Of a stretch of 64,000 bases of DNA, positions 1 to 8,747 are shown piece after piece. This DNA comes from Hymenobacter cyanobacteriorum. Lineage in GTDB: Bacteria; Bacteroidota; Bacteroidia; Cytophagales; Hymenobacteraceae. The notes beneath the pieces were generated by a model. That model was not told the origin of the DNA and did not search any database. It saw only the letters and a program-made list of their open reading frames with translations. Location of the stretch: contig NZ_JALBGC010000007.1 of assembly GCF_022631375.1 (NCBI RefSeq), forward strand, positions 62,001-126,000, read 5' to 3'. The position numbers and the translations under genes were made by a program. Numbering within the stretch: the stretch's first letter is position 1; every line of letters starts with the position of its first letter.

Positions 1-282
1 AGCAGCGGCATCCACCAGGACGGCATCATCAAGCACCGCGAAACTTACGAAATCATCGACCCCAAAGAAGTCGGCGTGGCCGATTCGTCCATCGTGCTCA
101 CGGCCCGCTCCGGCCGCGCTGCCCTGGCCTACCGCTTGCAGAAGCTGGGCTACGATTTCGAAAAGCCCGAACTGAACAAAGCCTACGCCAGCTTCCTGCA
201 GCTCGCCGACCGCCAGCGCGAAGTGGTTGACAAAGATTTGCACCAACTGGTCGAACAGGAAAAACTTGTTGCTGCTAACTAA
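1..282 (+). CDS. leuA: 2-isopropylmalate synthase, C-terminal part (5' end outside window)
   Basis: The reading frame is open from base 1 and ends in TAA at 280-282, giving about 93 C-terminal residues. The readable segment begins SSGIHQDGIIKHRETYEIID, which matches the region of bacterial LeuA just after the catalytic barrel (the SGIHQDG block), and then passes into the short linker region before the regulatory domain. LeuA condenses acetyl-CoA with 2-oxoisovalerate, the first committed step of leucine synthesis. The following leuC, leuD and leuB on the same strand support the call strongly. The end comes soon after the SGIHQDG block (QLVEQEKLVAAN), so this appears to be a short LeuA without a full C-terminal leucine-binding regulatory domain; that is an inference from length only. 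Confidence 0.9.
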   Translation, partial: SSGIHQDGIIKHRETYEIIDPKEVGVADSSIVLTARSGRAALAYRLQKLGYDFEKPELNKAYASFLQLADRQREVVDKDLHQLVEQEKLVAAN

Positions 283-293
283 AAATTAACATT

Positions 294-464
294 ATGACTG
301 TTGTTGAAACGCATTATACCAGCCTCGCGGCTTCCCCCGAAAACCACCAGCCCGAACAACCGGCATCGCTCCCCCAGCGCTGCGCCGATTGGATTAGCTA
401 CGCCGTCGCCGTGATTCAGCAAGCCGCACCCACGGCCGCCGATTTCGTCCCAGCGGAAGCCTGA
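294..464 (+). CDS. small hypothetical protein (56 aa) between leuA and leuC
   Basis: ATG at 294, only 11 bases after the leuA stop, opens a 56-codon frame ending TGA at 462-464. The product starts MTVVETHYTSLAASPENHQP and contains a short hydrophobic stretch (WISYAVAVIQQAA). I do not recognise the family. The close spacing to leuA and same strand suggest co-transcription, but the ORF could be fortuitous in GC-rich DNA. It ends a few bases before an inverted repeat at 470-580. Confidence 0.35.
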   Translation: MTVVETHYTSLAASPENHQPEQPASLPQRCADWISYAVAVIQQAAPTAADFVPAEA

Positions 465-469
465 ACGAT

Positions 470-580
470 GTAGAGACGCGACACTTCGCGTCTCGGCGTT
501 GAACGACCGTCGAACGATACCACCCCCGTTTTCCCCTCCAAAACCACCCCACGCCGAGACGCGAAGTGTCGCGTCTCTAC
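470..580. repeat. intergenic inverted repeat, family A copy 1
   Basis: Perfect 30-bp arms at 470-499 and 551-580 flank a 51-base spacer. Each arm itself contains a smaller palindrome, GAGACGCGA-cact-TCGCGTCTC, so both a long hairpin and two short hairpins can form. The right arm ends 11 bases before the leuC ATG. A near-identical pair lies at 26681-26807. Confidence 0.9.
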
Positions 581-591
581 ACCCCACCCCA

Positions 592-1986
592 ATGCCTAAG
601 TCCTTATTCGATAAAATCTGGGAGGCCCACGTGGTGAAAACTGCGCCCGGCGGCCTGGATATCGTGTATATCGACCGGCACCTCATCCACGAGGTGACCA
701 GCCCGCAGGCGTTCGACGAGCTCGAAGCCCGCAACCTGCCGCTGTTCCGCCCGGCGCGCATCCTCGCCACGGCCGACCACAACGTGCCCACCCGCAACCA
801 GCACCTGCCCATTGAGGAGCCGCTGAGCCGCTCGCAGGTAGATAAGCTGACCGTCAACTGCGCCAAGCATGGCGTTGAATTGTATGGCCTCGGCCACGCC
901 CGCCAGGGCATCGTGCACGTCATCGGGCCGGAGCTGGGCCTCACGCTGCCCGGCACCACCATCGTGTGCGGCGACAGCCACACGTCCACGCACGGCGCGT
1001 TTGGCGCGGTGGCCTTCGGCATCGGCACCAGCCAGGTGGCGCAGGTGATGGCCACGCAATGCCTGCTGCTCAGCCGCCCCCAGCGCATGCGCATTTCGGT
1101 GGACGGCGCGCTGCGGCCGGGCGTCACGGCCAAAGACCTGATTTTGTATGTGATTTCGCAGCTTGGCACCGGCGGGGCCACCGGCTATTTTGTGGAGTAT
1201 GCGGGCAGCGCCGTGCGCGCCCTCAGCATGGAAGGCCGCATGACGGTCTGCAACATGAGCATCGAAATGGGGGCCCGCGGCGGTCTCATCGCACCGGATG
1301 AAACGACCTTCGCCTATGTAAAAGGCCGGCCCTACGCGCCCAAAGAAGCCGCCTGGGACCAGGCCGTAGCCTACTGGAAAACGCTGTTTTCAGACGAGGA
1401 AACCGTTTTCGATGCCGAGCACCGCTTCGATGCGGCGGCAATCACGCCGATGATAACCTACGGCACCAACCCCGGTATGGGCATCGCGCTGAACGGCCAC
1501 ATCCCCAGCGAAGTGCCGGCCAGCGAGGTCGAGAGTTTTGATAAGTCGCTGCAGTACATGGGGTTTCAACGGGGCGAGTCGTTGCTGGGCAAGGAAATCA
1601 ACTACGTTTTCATCGGCAGCTGCACCAACTCCCGCATTGAGGATTTGCGGGCGGTGGCGGCCTACGTGCAAGGCAAGCAGAAGGCCAGGCACGTCGAGGC
1701 CATCATCGTGCCCGGCTCGAAGCAGGTGGAGCAGCAGGCCATTGCCGAAGGGCTGGACCGGATTCTGGCCGACGCCGGCTTCGAGCTGCGCGAACCGGGG
1801 TGCAGCGCCTGCCTGGCCATGAACGAGGATAAAATTCCCGCCGACGCCTACTGCGTGGCGACGTCGAACCGCAACTTCGAGGGGCGGCAGGGGCCGGGTT
1901 CGCGCACGCTGCTGGCGAGCCCGCTGGTGGCGGCCATCACGGCCGTGCAGGGCCGGATTGTGGATATCACGCAGTATTTGAATTAA
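592..1986 (+). CDS. leuC: 3-isopropylmalate dehydratase, large subunit
   Basis: 464-residue aconitase-family subunit that, with LeuD, isomerises 2-isopropylmalate to 3-isopropylmalate. I chose ATG 592 (MPKSLFDKIWEAHVV) because this is the family's usual N-terminus; the frame is open further upstream but that part crosses the inverted repeat. The 4Fe-4S ligands are visible: Cys344 in FIGSCTNSR and Cys404/Cys407 in PGCSACLAMN. Other family signatures are VCGDSHTSTHGAFG and the C-terminal SNRNFEGRQG. Length matches the usual about 466 residues. It is followed by an inverted repeat and leuD; together they make the heterodimeric enzyme. Confidence 0.97.
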   Translation: MPKSLFDKIWEAHVVKTAPGGLDIVYIDRHLIHEVTSPQAFDELEARNLPLFRPARILATADHNVPTRNQHLPIEEPLSRSQVDKLTVNCAKHGVELYGLGHARQGIVHVIGPELGLTLPGTTIVCGDSHTSTHGAFGAVAFGIGTSQVAQVMATQCLLLSRPQRMRISVDGALRPGVTAKDLILYVISQLGTGGATGYFVEYAGSAVRALSMEGRMTVCNMSIEMGARGGLIAPDETTFAYVKGRPYAPKEAAWDQAVAYWKTLFSDEETVFDAEHRFDAAAITPMITYGTNPGMGIALNGHIPSEVPASEVESFDKSLQYMGFQRGESLLGKEINYVFIGSCTNSRIEDLRAVAAYVQGKQKARHVEAIIVPGSKQVEQQAIAEGLDRILADAGFELREPGCSACLAMNEDKIPADAYCVATSNRNFEGRQGPGSRTLLASPLVAAITAVQGRIVDITQYLN

Positions 1987-1992
1987 TTGACG

Positions 1993-2075
1993 GTCATGCA
2001 GAGCGCAGCGAAGCATCTCGCGTGCTTAAACTAATTACTCCCCCAAGCGAGATGCTTCGCTGCGCTCTGCATGAC
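1993..2075. repeat. intergenic inverted repeat, family C copy 1
   Basis: Perfect 29-bp arms at 1993-2021 and 2047-2075 with a 25-base spacer fill almost the whole gap between leuC and leuD. Arm core is GTCATGC...GAAGCATCTC. As RNA it would be a strong hairpin inside the leu transcript, so it may separate or stabilise the leuC and leuD messages (inference). Confidence 0.9.
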
Positions 2076-2088
2076 GTTCTAACCCCCA

Positions 2089-2697
2089 ATGGAAAAATTC
2101 CAAACCCTGCATTCCGCCGCCGTGCCGCTGCCGCTCGAAAACATCGACACGGACCAGATTATTCCGGCCCGCTTTCTGAAGGCGACCACGCGCGAAGGCT
2201 TCGGCGAAAACCTGTTCCGCGACTGGCGCTACCACACCGATGGCACGCCGAAGCCCGACTTCGTCCTCAACGATGCGTGCTATGCCGGTCAGATTCTGTT
2301 GGCGGGCAAGAATTTTGGTTGTGGTTCGAGCCGCGAGCACGCGGCCTGGGCGCTCTACGACGCCGGTTTTCGGGTGGTGATTTCGAGCTACTTCGCCGAT
2401 ATTTTCCGGGGCAACGCGCTGAATACCGGCTTGCTGCCGCTGCAAGTAACCGATGCGGAGCTGGCCCGCTTGTTTACCCTGGCGGAGAGGGACGGCGACA
2501 CCCAGTTCGTGGTGAACCTGCCCGAGCAGACGCTGCACGTGCCCGCCACCGGCGACAGCTTCCACTTCGACATCGACGCCTACAAAAAGGAGTGCCTGAT
2601 TAATGGCTACGACGACATTGACTATTTGGTGAGCCAGAAGCCCGCCATCGAAACCTACGAACAAAACCGACCCTGGACCTGGGAAACAAAATGGTAA
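2089..2697 (+). CDS. leuD: 3-isopropylmalate dehydratase, small subunit
   Basis: 202-residue swivel-domain subunit of isopropylmalate isomerase. The start MEKFQTLHSAAVPLPLENID is typical, with NIDTDQIIPARFLK near residue 20 and the substrate-binding loop FGCGSSREHAAWAL near residue 80. Length is normal for the family. It follows leuC across a hairpin repeat and overlaps the start of leuB by 7 bases, which suggests translational coupling of the last two genes. Confidence 0.97.
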   Translation: MEKFQTLHSAAVPLPLENIDTDQIIPARFLKATTREGFGENLFRDWRYHTDGTPKPDFVLNDACYAGQILLAGKNFGCGSSREHAAWALYDAGFRVVISSYFADIFRGNALNTGLLPLQVTDAELARLFTLAERDGDTQFVVNLPEQTLHVPATGDSFHFDIDAYKKECLINGYDDIDYLVSQKPAIETYEQNRPWTWETKW

Positions 2698-3809
2698 GCA
2701 AGAAGATAGCCGTGTTGCCCGGCGATGGCATCGGGCCCGAAGTGTGCCGGCAGGCCGTGAAAGTGCTCGAAGCCGTGGCCGACCGGTTCGACCACCATTT
2801 CGACCTCAGCTCGCACCTGATGGGCGCCTGCGCCATCGACGCCACCGGCAACCCGCTGCCCGACGAGACCCTCGAAGCCTGCCGCGCCGCCGATGCCGTG
2901 CTGCTCGGCGCCATTGGCGACCCCAAATACGACCACGACCCCAGCGCCCGGGTGCGCCCCGAACAGGGCCTGCTGCGCCTGCGCCAGGAATTGGGCTTGT
3001 TCGCCAACATCCGCCCCGTCAGGGCCTACGACGTGCTGCTGGCCCATTCGCCGCTCAAAAAAGAACGCATTCAGGGCACCGACATGGTCATTTTCCGCGA
3101 GCTGACCGGCGGCATTTACTTCGGCGAAAAGGGCCGCACCGCCGACGGCGAAGGCGCCTACGACCATTGTACCTACAGCCGGCCCGAGATTGAGCGCATC
3201 GCGCACCTGGCCTTCCGCGCCGCCGCCGGCCGCCGCCGCAAACTGACTTTAGTCGACAAAGCCAATGTGCTGGAAACCTCCCGCCTCTGGCGCGAAGTAG
3301 TGCGCGAAATGGCCGCCCAGTACCCCGAAATAACCGTGGACTACCTGTTTGTGGACAACGCGGCCATGCAGGTTATTCTCAGTCCCACGCAGTTCGACGT
3401 AATTCTGACCGAAAACATGTTCGGCGACATTATTTCGGACGAAGCATCGGTCATTGCCGGCTCGCTGGGCCTGCTGCCTTCGGCCTCGGTGGGAGAGGCG
3501 GTGGCCCTGTTCGAGCCCATTCACGGGTCCTATCCGCAGGCCAAAGGCAAGGGCATTGCCAACCCGGTTGCCGCCATTCTATCCGTGGCCCTGCTGCTGG
3601 AGCATCTGGAGCTGGATGCCGAGGCTGCTCTGGTGCGCGAGGCCGTAGACGAGGCCCTGAACAACGGCATCCTGACGCCTGAGCTCAGCCCCACCGCGCC
3701 CTACACCACCGAGGAAGTGGGGAATTACATCGCCTTCTGGATTGCCGACTCCCGCGAGCAGCAGTGGAACAGAGTGAATGTGGAAATCGGCACCAGCACG
3801 ATTATCTGA
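2691..3809 (+). CDS. leuB: 3-isopropylmalate dehydrogenase
   Basis: 372-residue NAD-dependent oxidative decarboxylase converting 3-isopropylmalate to 2-oxoisocaproate, the third step of leucine synthesis. The N-terminus KKIAVLPGDGIGPEV is the family signature; later come RELTGGIYFGEKG with the catalytic Tyr, the Lys in LTLVDKANVLETS, and NMFGDIISDEAS with metal-binding Asp residues. ATG 2691 overlaps the leuD stop by 7 bases. It is the last gene of the leu cluster here. Confidence 0.97.
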   Translation: MVSKKIAVLPGDGIGPEVCRQAVKVLEAVADRFDHHFDLSSHLMGACAIDATGNPLPDETLEACRAADAVLLGAIGDPKYDHDPSARVRPEQGLLRLRQELGLFANIRPVRAYDVLLAHSPLKKERIQGTDMVIFRELTGGIYFGEKGRTADGEGAYDHCTYSRPEIERIAHLAFRAAAGRRRKLTLVDKANVLETSRLWREVVREMAAQYPEITVDYLFVDNAAMQVILSPTQFDVILTENMFGDIISDEASVIAGSLGLLPSASVGEAVALFEPIHGSYPQAKGKGIANPVAAILSVALLLEHLELDAEAALVREAVDEALNNGILTPELSPTAPYTTEEVGNYIAFWIADSREQQWNRVNVEIGTSTII

Positions 3810-4119
3810 CGGGCAATGACCGGCTGAAAAAACCTTGGCCGTGCGGGCGGCAGGGCCATCCGGCCGGCCTGAGCTCCGCGCGGATGCAGCGGGCGGCGCC
3901 CGCGCAAGGGCTATAGTACCAGATGGGGGTGGCAGGTAGCAGCGGCAAAAAAGCCGTGGAAAGACGCCGCCGTTGCGGCCTACCGGAATCGATTACGGAA
4001 AGAAATCGCAGATTTTCCTTTCAGAACCGGGTTTTTTGGCGGAACATTACTTTCCCATAGCTTCGCCAGGCCCTTGCCCGGGGCCGGGCCACGCTGCCGA
4101 ACTCCCAACCATCTGCTTA
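3810..4119. other. 310-base gap between leuB and the symporter gene
   Basis: No gene is supported. It contains a short GC palindrome (GCGGGCGGCGCCCGC at about 3890-3904) that may help end leuB transcription, although no T-run follows. The last about 80 bases are less GC-rich and probably hold the promoter of the next gene, but I see no clean TTG/TAnnTTTG pair. Confidence 0.4.
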
Positions 4120-5805
4120 ATGAACAAGCTCGCGACGATTGATTACATCGTTTTCTTCACCTACTTCATCATCGTAGCCGGCTACGGCATCTGGATTTAC
4201 CGGCGCAAAACCGGGCACGATGGCACCCTTGAAGGCGATTCGAAAGACTACTTCCTGGCCGAGGGCTCACTCACGTGGTGGGCCATTGGCTCGTCGCTGA
4301 TTGCGTCCAACATCTCGGCCGAGCAGTTTGTGGGCATGTCGGGCTCGGGCTTCAAGATGGGCCTGGCCATTGCTACCTACGAGTGGATGGCCGCCATCAC
4401 GCTCATTGTGGTGGCCACGTTCTTCATTCCGGTCTACCTCAAGAACCGCATTTTCACGATGCCGCAGTTCCTGAGCCAGCGCTACAACTCCACGGTGGCC
4501 ATGATTATGGCCCTGTTCTGGCTGGCGCTCTACGTGGTCGTGAACCTGACCTCGATTCTCTACCTCGGCGCCATTGCCATCAGCAGCATCGCGGGCCTCA
4601 ACCTCACGTTCTGCCTCTACATGCTGGCTGCCTTTGCCGTATTCATCACGCTGGGCGGCATGAAGGTAATCGGCTTTACGGACGTAATTCAGGTGTTTTT
4701 CCTGATTCTGGGTGGCCTGGCTACCACCTACCTGGCTCTGAACCTGGTGGCCGAGCACAACGGCACCAGCGGCGTGGTCAACGGCTTCAACCTGCTGACC
4801 TCGCAGGCCGGCGACCACTTCCACATGATTTTCAAGCGCGACAATCCCAACTACATCGACTTGCCGGGGCTTACGGTGCTGCTCGGCGGTATGTGGATTG
4901 TGAACCTGAACTACTGGGGCTGCAACCAGTACATCACCCAGCGCGCGCTGGGGGCCGACCTGCCCACGGCCCGCGCCGGCATTTTGTTCGCCGCCTTCCT
5001 CAAACTGCTGATGCCCGTGATTGTGGTGCTGCCCGGTATTGCGGCCTACGTGCTCTATAAGCAGGACGTGTTTGGTGCCGCCGAGTTTGGCTCGGGCGCC
5101 GATTTGAACCCCGACCGCGCCTACCCGGTGCTGCTCAACATCCTGCCCGTGGGCCTGAAAGGCTTGTCGTTTGCCGCCCTCACGGCCGCCGTGGTGGCCT
5201 CGCTGGCCGGCAAAGCCAACTCGATTGCGACCATCTTCACGCTCGACGTGTACAAGAAAGTCATCAACCCCGAGGCCTCGGAAAAGACGCTGGTAGCCAC
5301 TGGCAAAATCGCTGTGGTGGTGGCCATGATTCTGGGCGTGCTGATTGCGCCGCACCTGGGCATCGACAAAAAAGGCGGTTTCCAGTACATTCAGGAATAC
5401 ACGGGCTTCGTGTCGCCGGGCATTTTTGCCATGTTCATCCTGGGCTTTTTCTGGAAGCGGACGACTTCGACGGCGGCCCTGTTTGCCACCATCGGCGGCT
5501 TCCTGCTGTCGGTGATGTTCAAGTTCCTGCCCAACTACGCCGACCTCTCGGGCCTGGCTCCCTACGGCTTCGCCGTGAAAAATGCCGAGGGCGTGTACGA
5601 AATTCCCTTCCTCGACCGCATGGGCTTCGTGTTCGTCATCTGCATCGTGGCCATGCTCATCATCAGCATTTTCGAGACGAGCCGCGGCGTGAAAACCAAC
5701 GGCCTGGAAGTCGACCGCAGCATGTTCCGGCCGCAGCCCAGCTTCCTGGCCGGCGTGGCGGCTATTCTGGTCATCATCACCACGCTCTACACCGTTTACT
5801 GGTAG
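4120..5805 (+). CDS. sodium:solute symporter family (SGLT-like) transporter
   Basis: 561-residue inner-membrane protein of the SSS family, importing a sugar or similar solute with Na+. I start it at ATG 4120 (MNKLATIDYIVFFTYFIIVA), which places the first membrane helix at residues 9-25; the longer upstream frame is proline-rich and not membrane-like. Family features are FLAEGSLTWWAIGSSLIASN followed by SAEQFVGMSG near residues 50-75, many hydrophobic helices throughout, and a C-terminal helix (FLAGVAAILVIITTLYTVYW). The substrate cannot be read from sequence; a nearby GH43 gene suggests a sugar. Confidence 0.92.
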   Translation: MNKLATIDYIVFFTYFIIVAGYGIWIYRRKTGHDGTLEGDSKDYFLAEGSLTWWAIGSSLIASNISAEQFVGMSGSGFKMGLAIATYEWMAAITLIVVATFFIPVYLKNRIFTMPQFLSQRYNSTVAMIMALFWLALYVVVNLTSILYLGAIAISSIAGLNLTFCLYMLAAFAVFITLGGMKVIGFTDVIQVFFLILGGLATTYLALNLVAEHNGTSGVVNGFNLLTSQAGDHFHMIFKRDNPNYIDLPGLTVLLGGMWIVNLNYWGCNQYITQRALGADLPTARAGILFAAFLKLLMPVIVVLPGIAAYVLYKQDVFGAAEFGSGADLNPDRAYPVLLNILPVGLKGLSFAALTAAVVASLAGKANSIATIFTLDVYKKVINPEASEKTLVATGKIAVVVAMILGVLIAPHLGIDKKGGFQYIQEYTGFVSPGIFAMFILGFFWKRTTSTAALFATIGGFLLSVMFKFLPNYADLSGLAPYGFAVKNAEGVYEIPFLDRMGFVFVICIVAMLIISIFETSRGVKTNGLEVDRSMFRPQPSFLAGVAAILVIITTLYTVYW

Positions 5806-5822
5806 GCGGAAATGCCTTAGGA

Positions 5823-5888
5823 AGAGACGCATACTTGCGCCTCGTCGTTGAACACCGTTCTGACGACGAGGCGCAAGTATGCGTCTCT
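5823..5888. repeat. intergenic inverted repeat, family A-like (variant)
   Basis: Perfect 26-bp arms at 5823-5848 and 5863-5888 with a 14-base loop, lying between the symporter gene and the FAH-family gene. The outer ends (AGAGACGC / GCGTCTCT) match family A, but the inner sequence differs (ATACTTGCGCCTCGTCGT). Confidence 0.9.
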
Positions 5889-5915
5889 ACTGCTTTAATC
5901 CCAAACCCGCTCCTG

Positions 5916-6791
5916 ATGAAACTATTGCGCTACGGCCCGGCCGGCCACGAAAAGCCCGGTATTCTGCTCGCTGGGCAGCGCCACGACGTGGCCGCGTTTG
6001 GCGAGGACTACGACGAGCAATTCTTTGCCACCGATGGCCTGGCGCGGCTGGCCGCATTTGTGCAGGAGCAGGCCGGCCAGCTGCCCGTGGTGGCCGATGC
6101 CGAGCGCCTCGGCCCGCCCATTGCGCGCCCATCCAAAATCGTGTGCGTGGGCCTGAACTACTCCGACCACGCCGACGAAATGGGCCTGGGCCACCCCGCC
6201 GAGCCGGTTTTCTTTCTGAAAGCCACCTCGGCCCTGGCTGGCCCGAATGACGACATCGTCATCCCGCGCGGTTCGGAGAAAACCGATTGGGAAGTGGAAC
6301 TGGCCGTAGTCATCGGCCGGCGCGCCGCCTACGTAACGGAGGCCGACGCACTAAGCTACGTGGCCGGCTACGTGCTGCACCACGACGTATCGGAACGCGC
6401 CTTCCAGCTGGAGCGCGGCGGCACCTGGGACAAGGGCAAGGGCTGCGACACTTTCGCGCCGCTCGGCCCCTGGCTCGTCACGCCCGACGAAATCCCGGAT
6501 TCTACTGAACACGGCCCCGGACACCTGCGCCTCTGGCTCACGGTGAACGGCGAGCCCAGGCAGGATGGCAACACCGCCAACCTCATTTTTGGGCTGCCGT
6601 TTCTGATTTCCTACGTCAGCCAGTTTATGACCCTGCTGCCCGGCGACGTGCTCTCGACCGGCACGCCCGCCGGCGTGGGCATGGGCCTGAAGCCGCCGCA
6701 GTTTCTACGTCCCGGCGATGTAGTGGAGCTGGGCATTGACGGCCTCGGCAGTGCCCGGCAGGTGTTGCGCGCCTGGGAGCAACCGCGATAA
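5916..6791 (+). CDS. fumarylacetoacetate hydrolase (FAH) family protein
   Basis: 291-residue metal-dependent enzyme of the FAH superfamily, whose members hydrolyse or isomerise beta-diketo and 2-hydroxy-diene acids or act as ureidoglycolate lyases. ATG 5916 (MKLLRYGPAGHEKPG) is the usual start; the upstream frame runs through the inverted repeat. Visible features are KIVCVGLNYSDHADEMG near residue 70, the metal-site block DWEVELAVVIG, HHDVSERAFQLE with a conserved Asp, and the end block LSTGTPAGVGMG. The exact substrate is unknown; homologues occur in sugar-acid and aromatic catabolism. Confidence 0.9.
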   Translation: MKLLRYGPAGHEKPGILLAGQRHDVAAFGEDYDEQFFATDGLARLAAFVQEQAGQLPVVADAERLGPPIARPSKIVCVGLNYSDHADEMGLGHPAEPVFFLKATSALAGPNDDIVIPRGSEKTDWEVELAVVIGRRAAYVTEADALSYVAGYVLHHDVSERAFQLERGGTWDKGKGCDTFAPLGPWLVTPDEIPDSTEHGPGHLRLWLTVNGEPRQDGNTANLIFGLPFLISYVSQFMTLLPGDVLSTGTPAGVGMGLKPPQFLRPGDVVELGIDGLGSARQVLRAWEQPR

Positions 6792-6940
6792 TTGACAGAC
6801 TCCAGGCTGCGCGAATGTCGTGCTTAGGTGGTAGCCGGGGCTACCCGGGGTGCCCGCCACCGCCCGGAGCATATTTTTTCTGAAAGAGAGGCTGCTGGTA
6901 TGCAATCTATTATTGAATTTGTGCTAGCTTAGGCGCTCAG

Positions 6941-8740
6941 ATGATGTACGCCGACCAACTTTCTTTTACAACGATGACTGCGCGGGCAATTTCTGCCGGG
7001 CCACTGCTCCGGCGCGTGAGGGGGTATGGGATGGTGGCTGTGCTGCTGTGGCTGGGGATGAGCCTCGCGCAGGCGCAGCCTGCCCGCCGGCCCACGCCCC
7101 GAACTGCCAAACCTGGCCGGCCAGCGGCGGGTGTGGCGGCAGCCGCGGCCCCGGCGCCCGTGTTGTTTCCGGAAGAAATGGCGGTGCCTTCGGTGTGGCA
7201 GCCCGACCTCGGCGACGGCACCTACCAAAACCCGGTGCTGAACGCCGATTACTCGGACCCCGACGTGGTGCGCGTGGGCAACGACTACTACCTCACGGCC
7301 TCCAGCTTCAGCAGCCTGCCGGGCCTGCCCATTCTGCACTCGAAAGACCTGGTGAACTGGACCTTGCTGGGCAATGCCCTGCCCGAGTTGCCGGCTGCCT
7401 TCCGGCTGCCGCAGCCGGGCAATGGCGTGTGGGCCCCGGCCCTGCGCTACCACAACCAGCAGTTTTACCTCTATTACCCCGACCCTGACCGGGGCATTTA
7501 CGTGACCCGCGCCCGCAACCCCGCCGGCCCCTGGGACGTGCCCGTGCTCATCAAGGAAGCCAAAGGCTGGATTGACCCCTGCCCGCTGTGGGACGAGGAC
7601 GGCCGCGCCTACCTCGTGCACGCTTTCGCGGGCAGCCGCGCCGGCATCAAAAGCGTGCTGGCCGTGAGCCCGATGACGCCCGACGGCCTGCACCTGACGG
7701 GCGATGATGCCCTGGTGTTTGATGGCCACGCGGCTCACCCGACCATTGAGGGGCCCAAACTGTACAAGCGGCGCGGCTACTACTACATTTTCGCCCCGGC
7801 CGGCGGCGTGCCCACCGGCTGGCAAACGGTGCTTCGTTCCAAAAACGTGTTTGGCCCCTACGAGCCGCGCATTGTGATGGACCAGGGCAAAACCGCCATC
7901 AACGGCCCGCACCAAGGCGCGTGGGTCGATACGCCCGACGGGCAGGAGGACTGGTTTCTGCATTTCCAGGACCGTGGGCCCTACGGCCGGGTGGTGCACT
8001 TGCAGCCGATGGCCTGGAAAAACGATTGGCCCATCATCGGCACCGACCCCGACGGCGACGGGCGCGGCCAGCCGGTGCTGCGCTACCGCAAGCCCCGCGT
8101 GCCGGGGCCGCCCGTGCCGCCCACCGCGCCGCCGACTTCGGATGAATTCGACGGCATAGCCTTGGGGCCGCAGTGGCAGTGGCCGGCCAACCCGCAGTCG
8201 GGCTGGGCGCTGCCCAACGGCCCGCAAGGCTACCTGCGCCTCTACGCCCAAACCCTGCCCACCGACTTCAAAAACTATAGCCAGATACCCAGCCGCCTGC
8301 TGCAAAAGCTGCCCGCCGAAACTTTCACCGCTACCGCCAAACTCACCTTCGCGCCCCGTGCCGACGGCGAGCAGGTGGGGTTGCTAATGGATGGCCTCGA
8401 CTACGCCTACCTGGCCGTGAGCAGCCAGAACGGCCGCTGGAACATTGCCCAGGCCACCTGCCGCAACGCCGACCAGCTCACCCTCGAAACCAGCACCGTA
8501 CCCATCACCCTCGACGCGCCGGCGAAAGGCGTCATCTACCTGCGGGTGCAGGTGCGCGCCGGGGCCCGCTGCCGCTTCAGCTACAGCCTCGATGGAAATA
8601 CTTTTGAGGAAATAGGGGAGGAGTTCCCAGCCCGCGAGGGCCGCTGGATTGGCGCTAAAATGGGTGTGTTCTGCAGCCGCGTGGGCCGCACCAATGATGC
8701 TGGCTACGCCGACGTGGACTGGTGGCGCGTGGCGCCTTAA
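6941..8740 (+). CDS. glycoside hydrolase family 43 protein, secreted
   Basis: 599-residue exported GH43 enzyme, probably acting on arabinose- or xylose-containing plant polysaccharides. ATG codons at 6941 and 6974 are both possible starts; either gives a signal peptide ending near AQAQ (about residue 46 of the longer form). An Ala/Pro-rich linker precedes the five-bladed propeller. The three GH43 acidic residues are in ADYSDPDVVR (Asp106, base), GWIDPCPLWDEDG and HPTIEGPKLYKR (Glu, acid). From about residue 400 (SDEFDGIALGPQWQW) the sequence resembles the C-terminal beta-sandwich of beta-xylosidases. No T9SS domain is present. Confidence 0.93.
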   Translation: MMYADQLSFTTMTARAISAGPLLRRVRGYGMVAVLLWLGMSLAQAQPARRPTPRTAKPGRPAAGVAAAAAPAPVLFPEEMAVPSVWQPDLGDGTYQNPVLNADYSDPDVVRVGNDYYLTASSFSSLPGLPILHSKDLVNWTLLGNALPELPAAFRLPQPGNGVWAPALRYHNQQFYLYYPDPDRGIYVTRARNPAGPWDVPVLIKEAKGWIDPCPLWDEDGRAYLVHAFAGSRAGIKSVLAVSPMTPDGLHLTGDDALVFDGHAAHPTIEGPKLYKRRGYYYIFAPAGGVPTGWQTVLRSKNVFGPYEPRIVMDQGKTAINGPHQGAWVDTPDGQEDWFLHFQDRGPYGRVVHLQPMAWKNDWPIIGTDPDGDGRGQPVLRYRKPRVPGPPVPPTAPPTSDEFDGIALGPQWQWPANPQSGWALPNGPQGYLRLYAQTLPTDFKNYSQIPSRLLQKLPAETFTATAKLTFAPRADGEQVGLLMDGLDYAYLAVSSQNGRWNIAQATCRNADQLTLETSTVPITLDAPAKGVIYLRVQVRAGARCRFSYSLDGNTFEEIGEEFPAREGRWIGAKMGVFCSRVGRTNDAGYADVDWWRVAP

Positions 8741-8747
8741 TTGGTTG

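Noticed and set aside
470..2075. leucine attenuator formed by the repeats in the leu cluster
   Set aside because: The repeats lie inside the operon, not in a leader, and the same families occur next to unrelated genes.
4267..5832. 521-codon minus-strand frame opposite the symporter gene
   Set aside because: Product is dominated by His, Gln and Arg with no domain pattern, while the plus strand encodes a clear membrane transporter.
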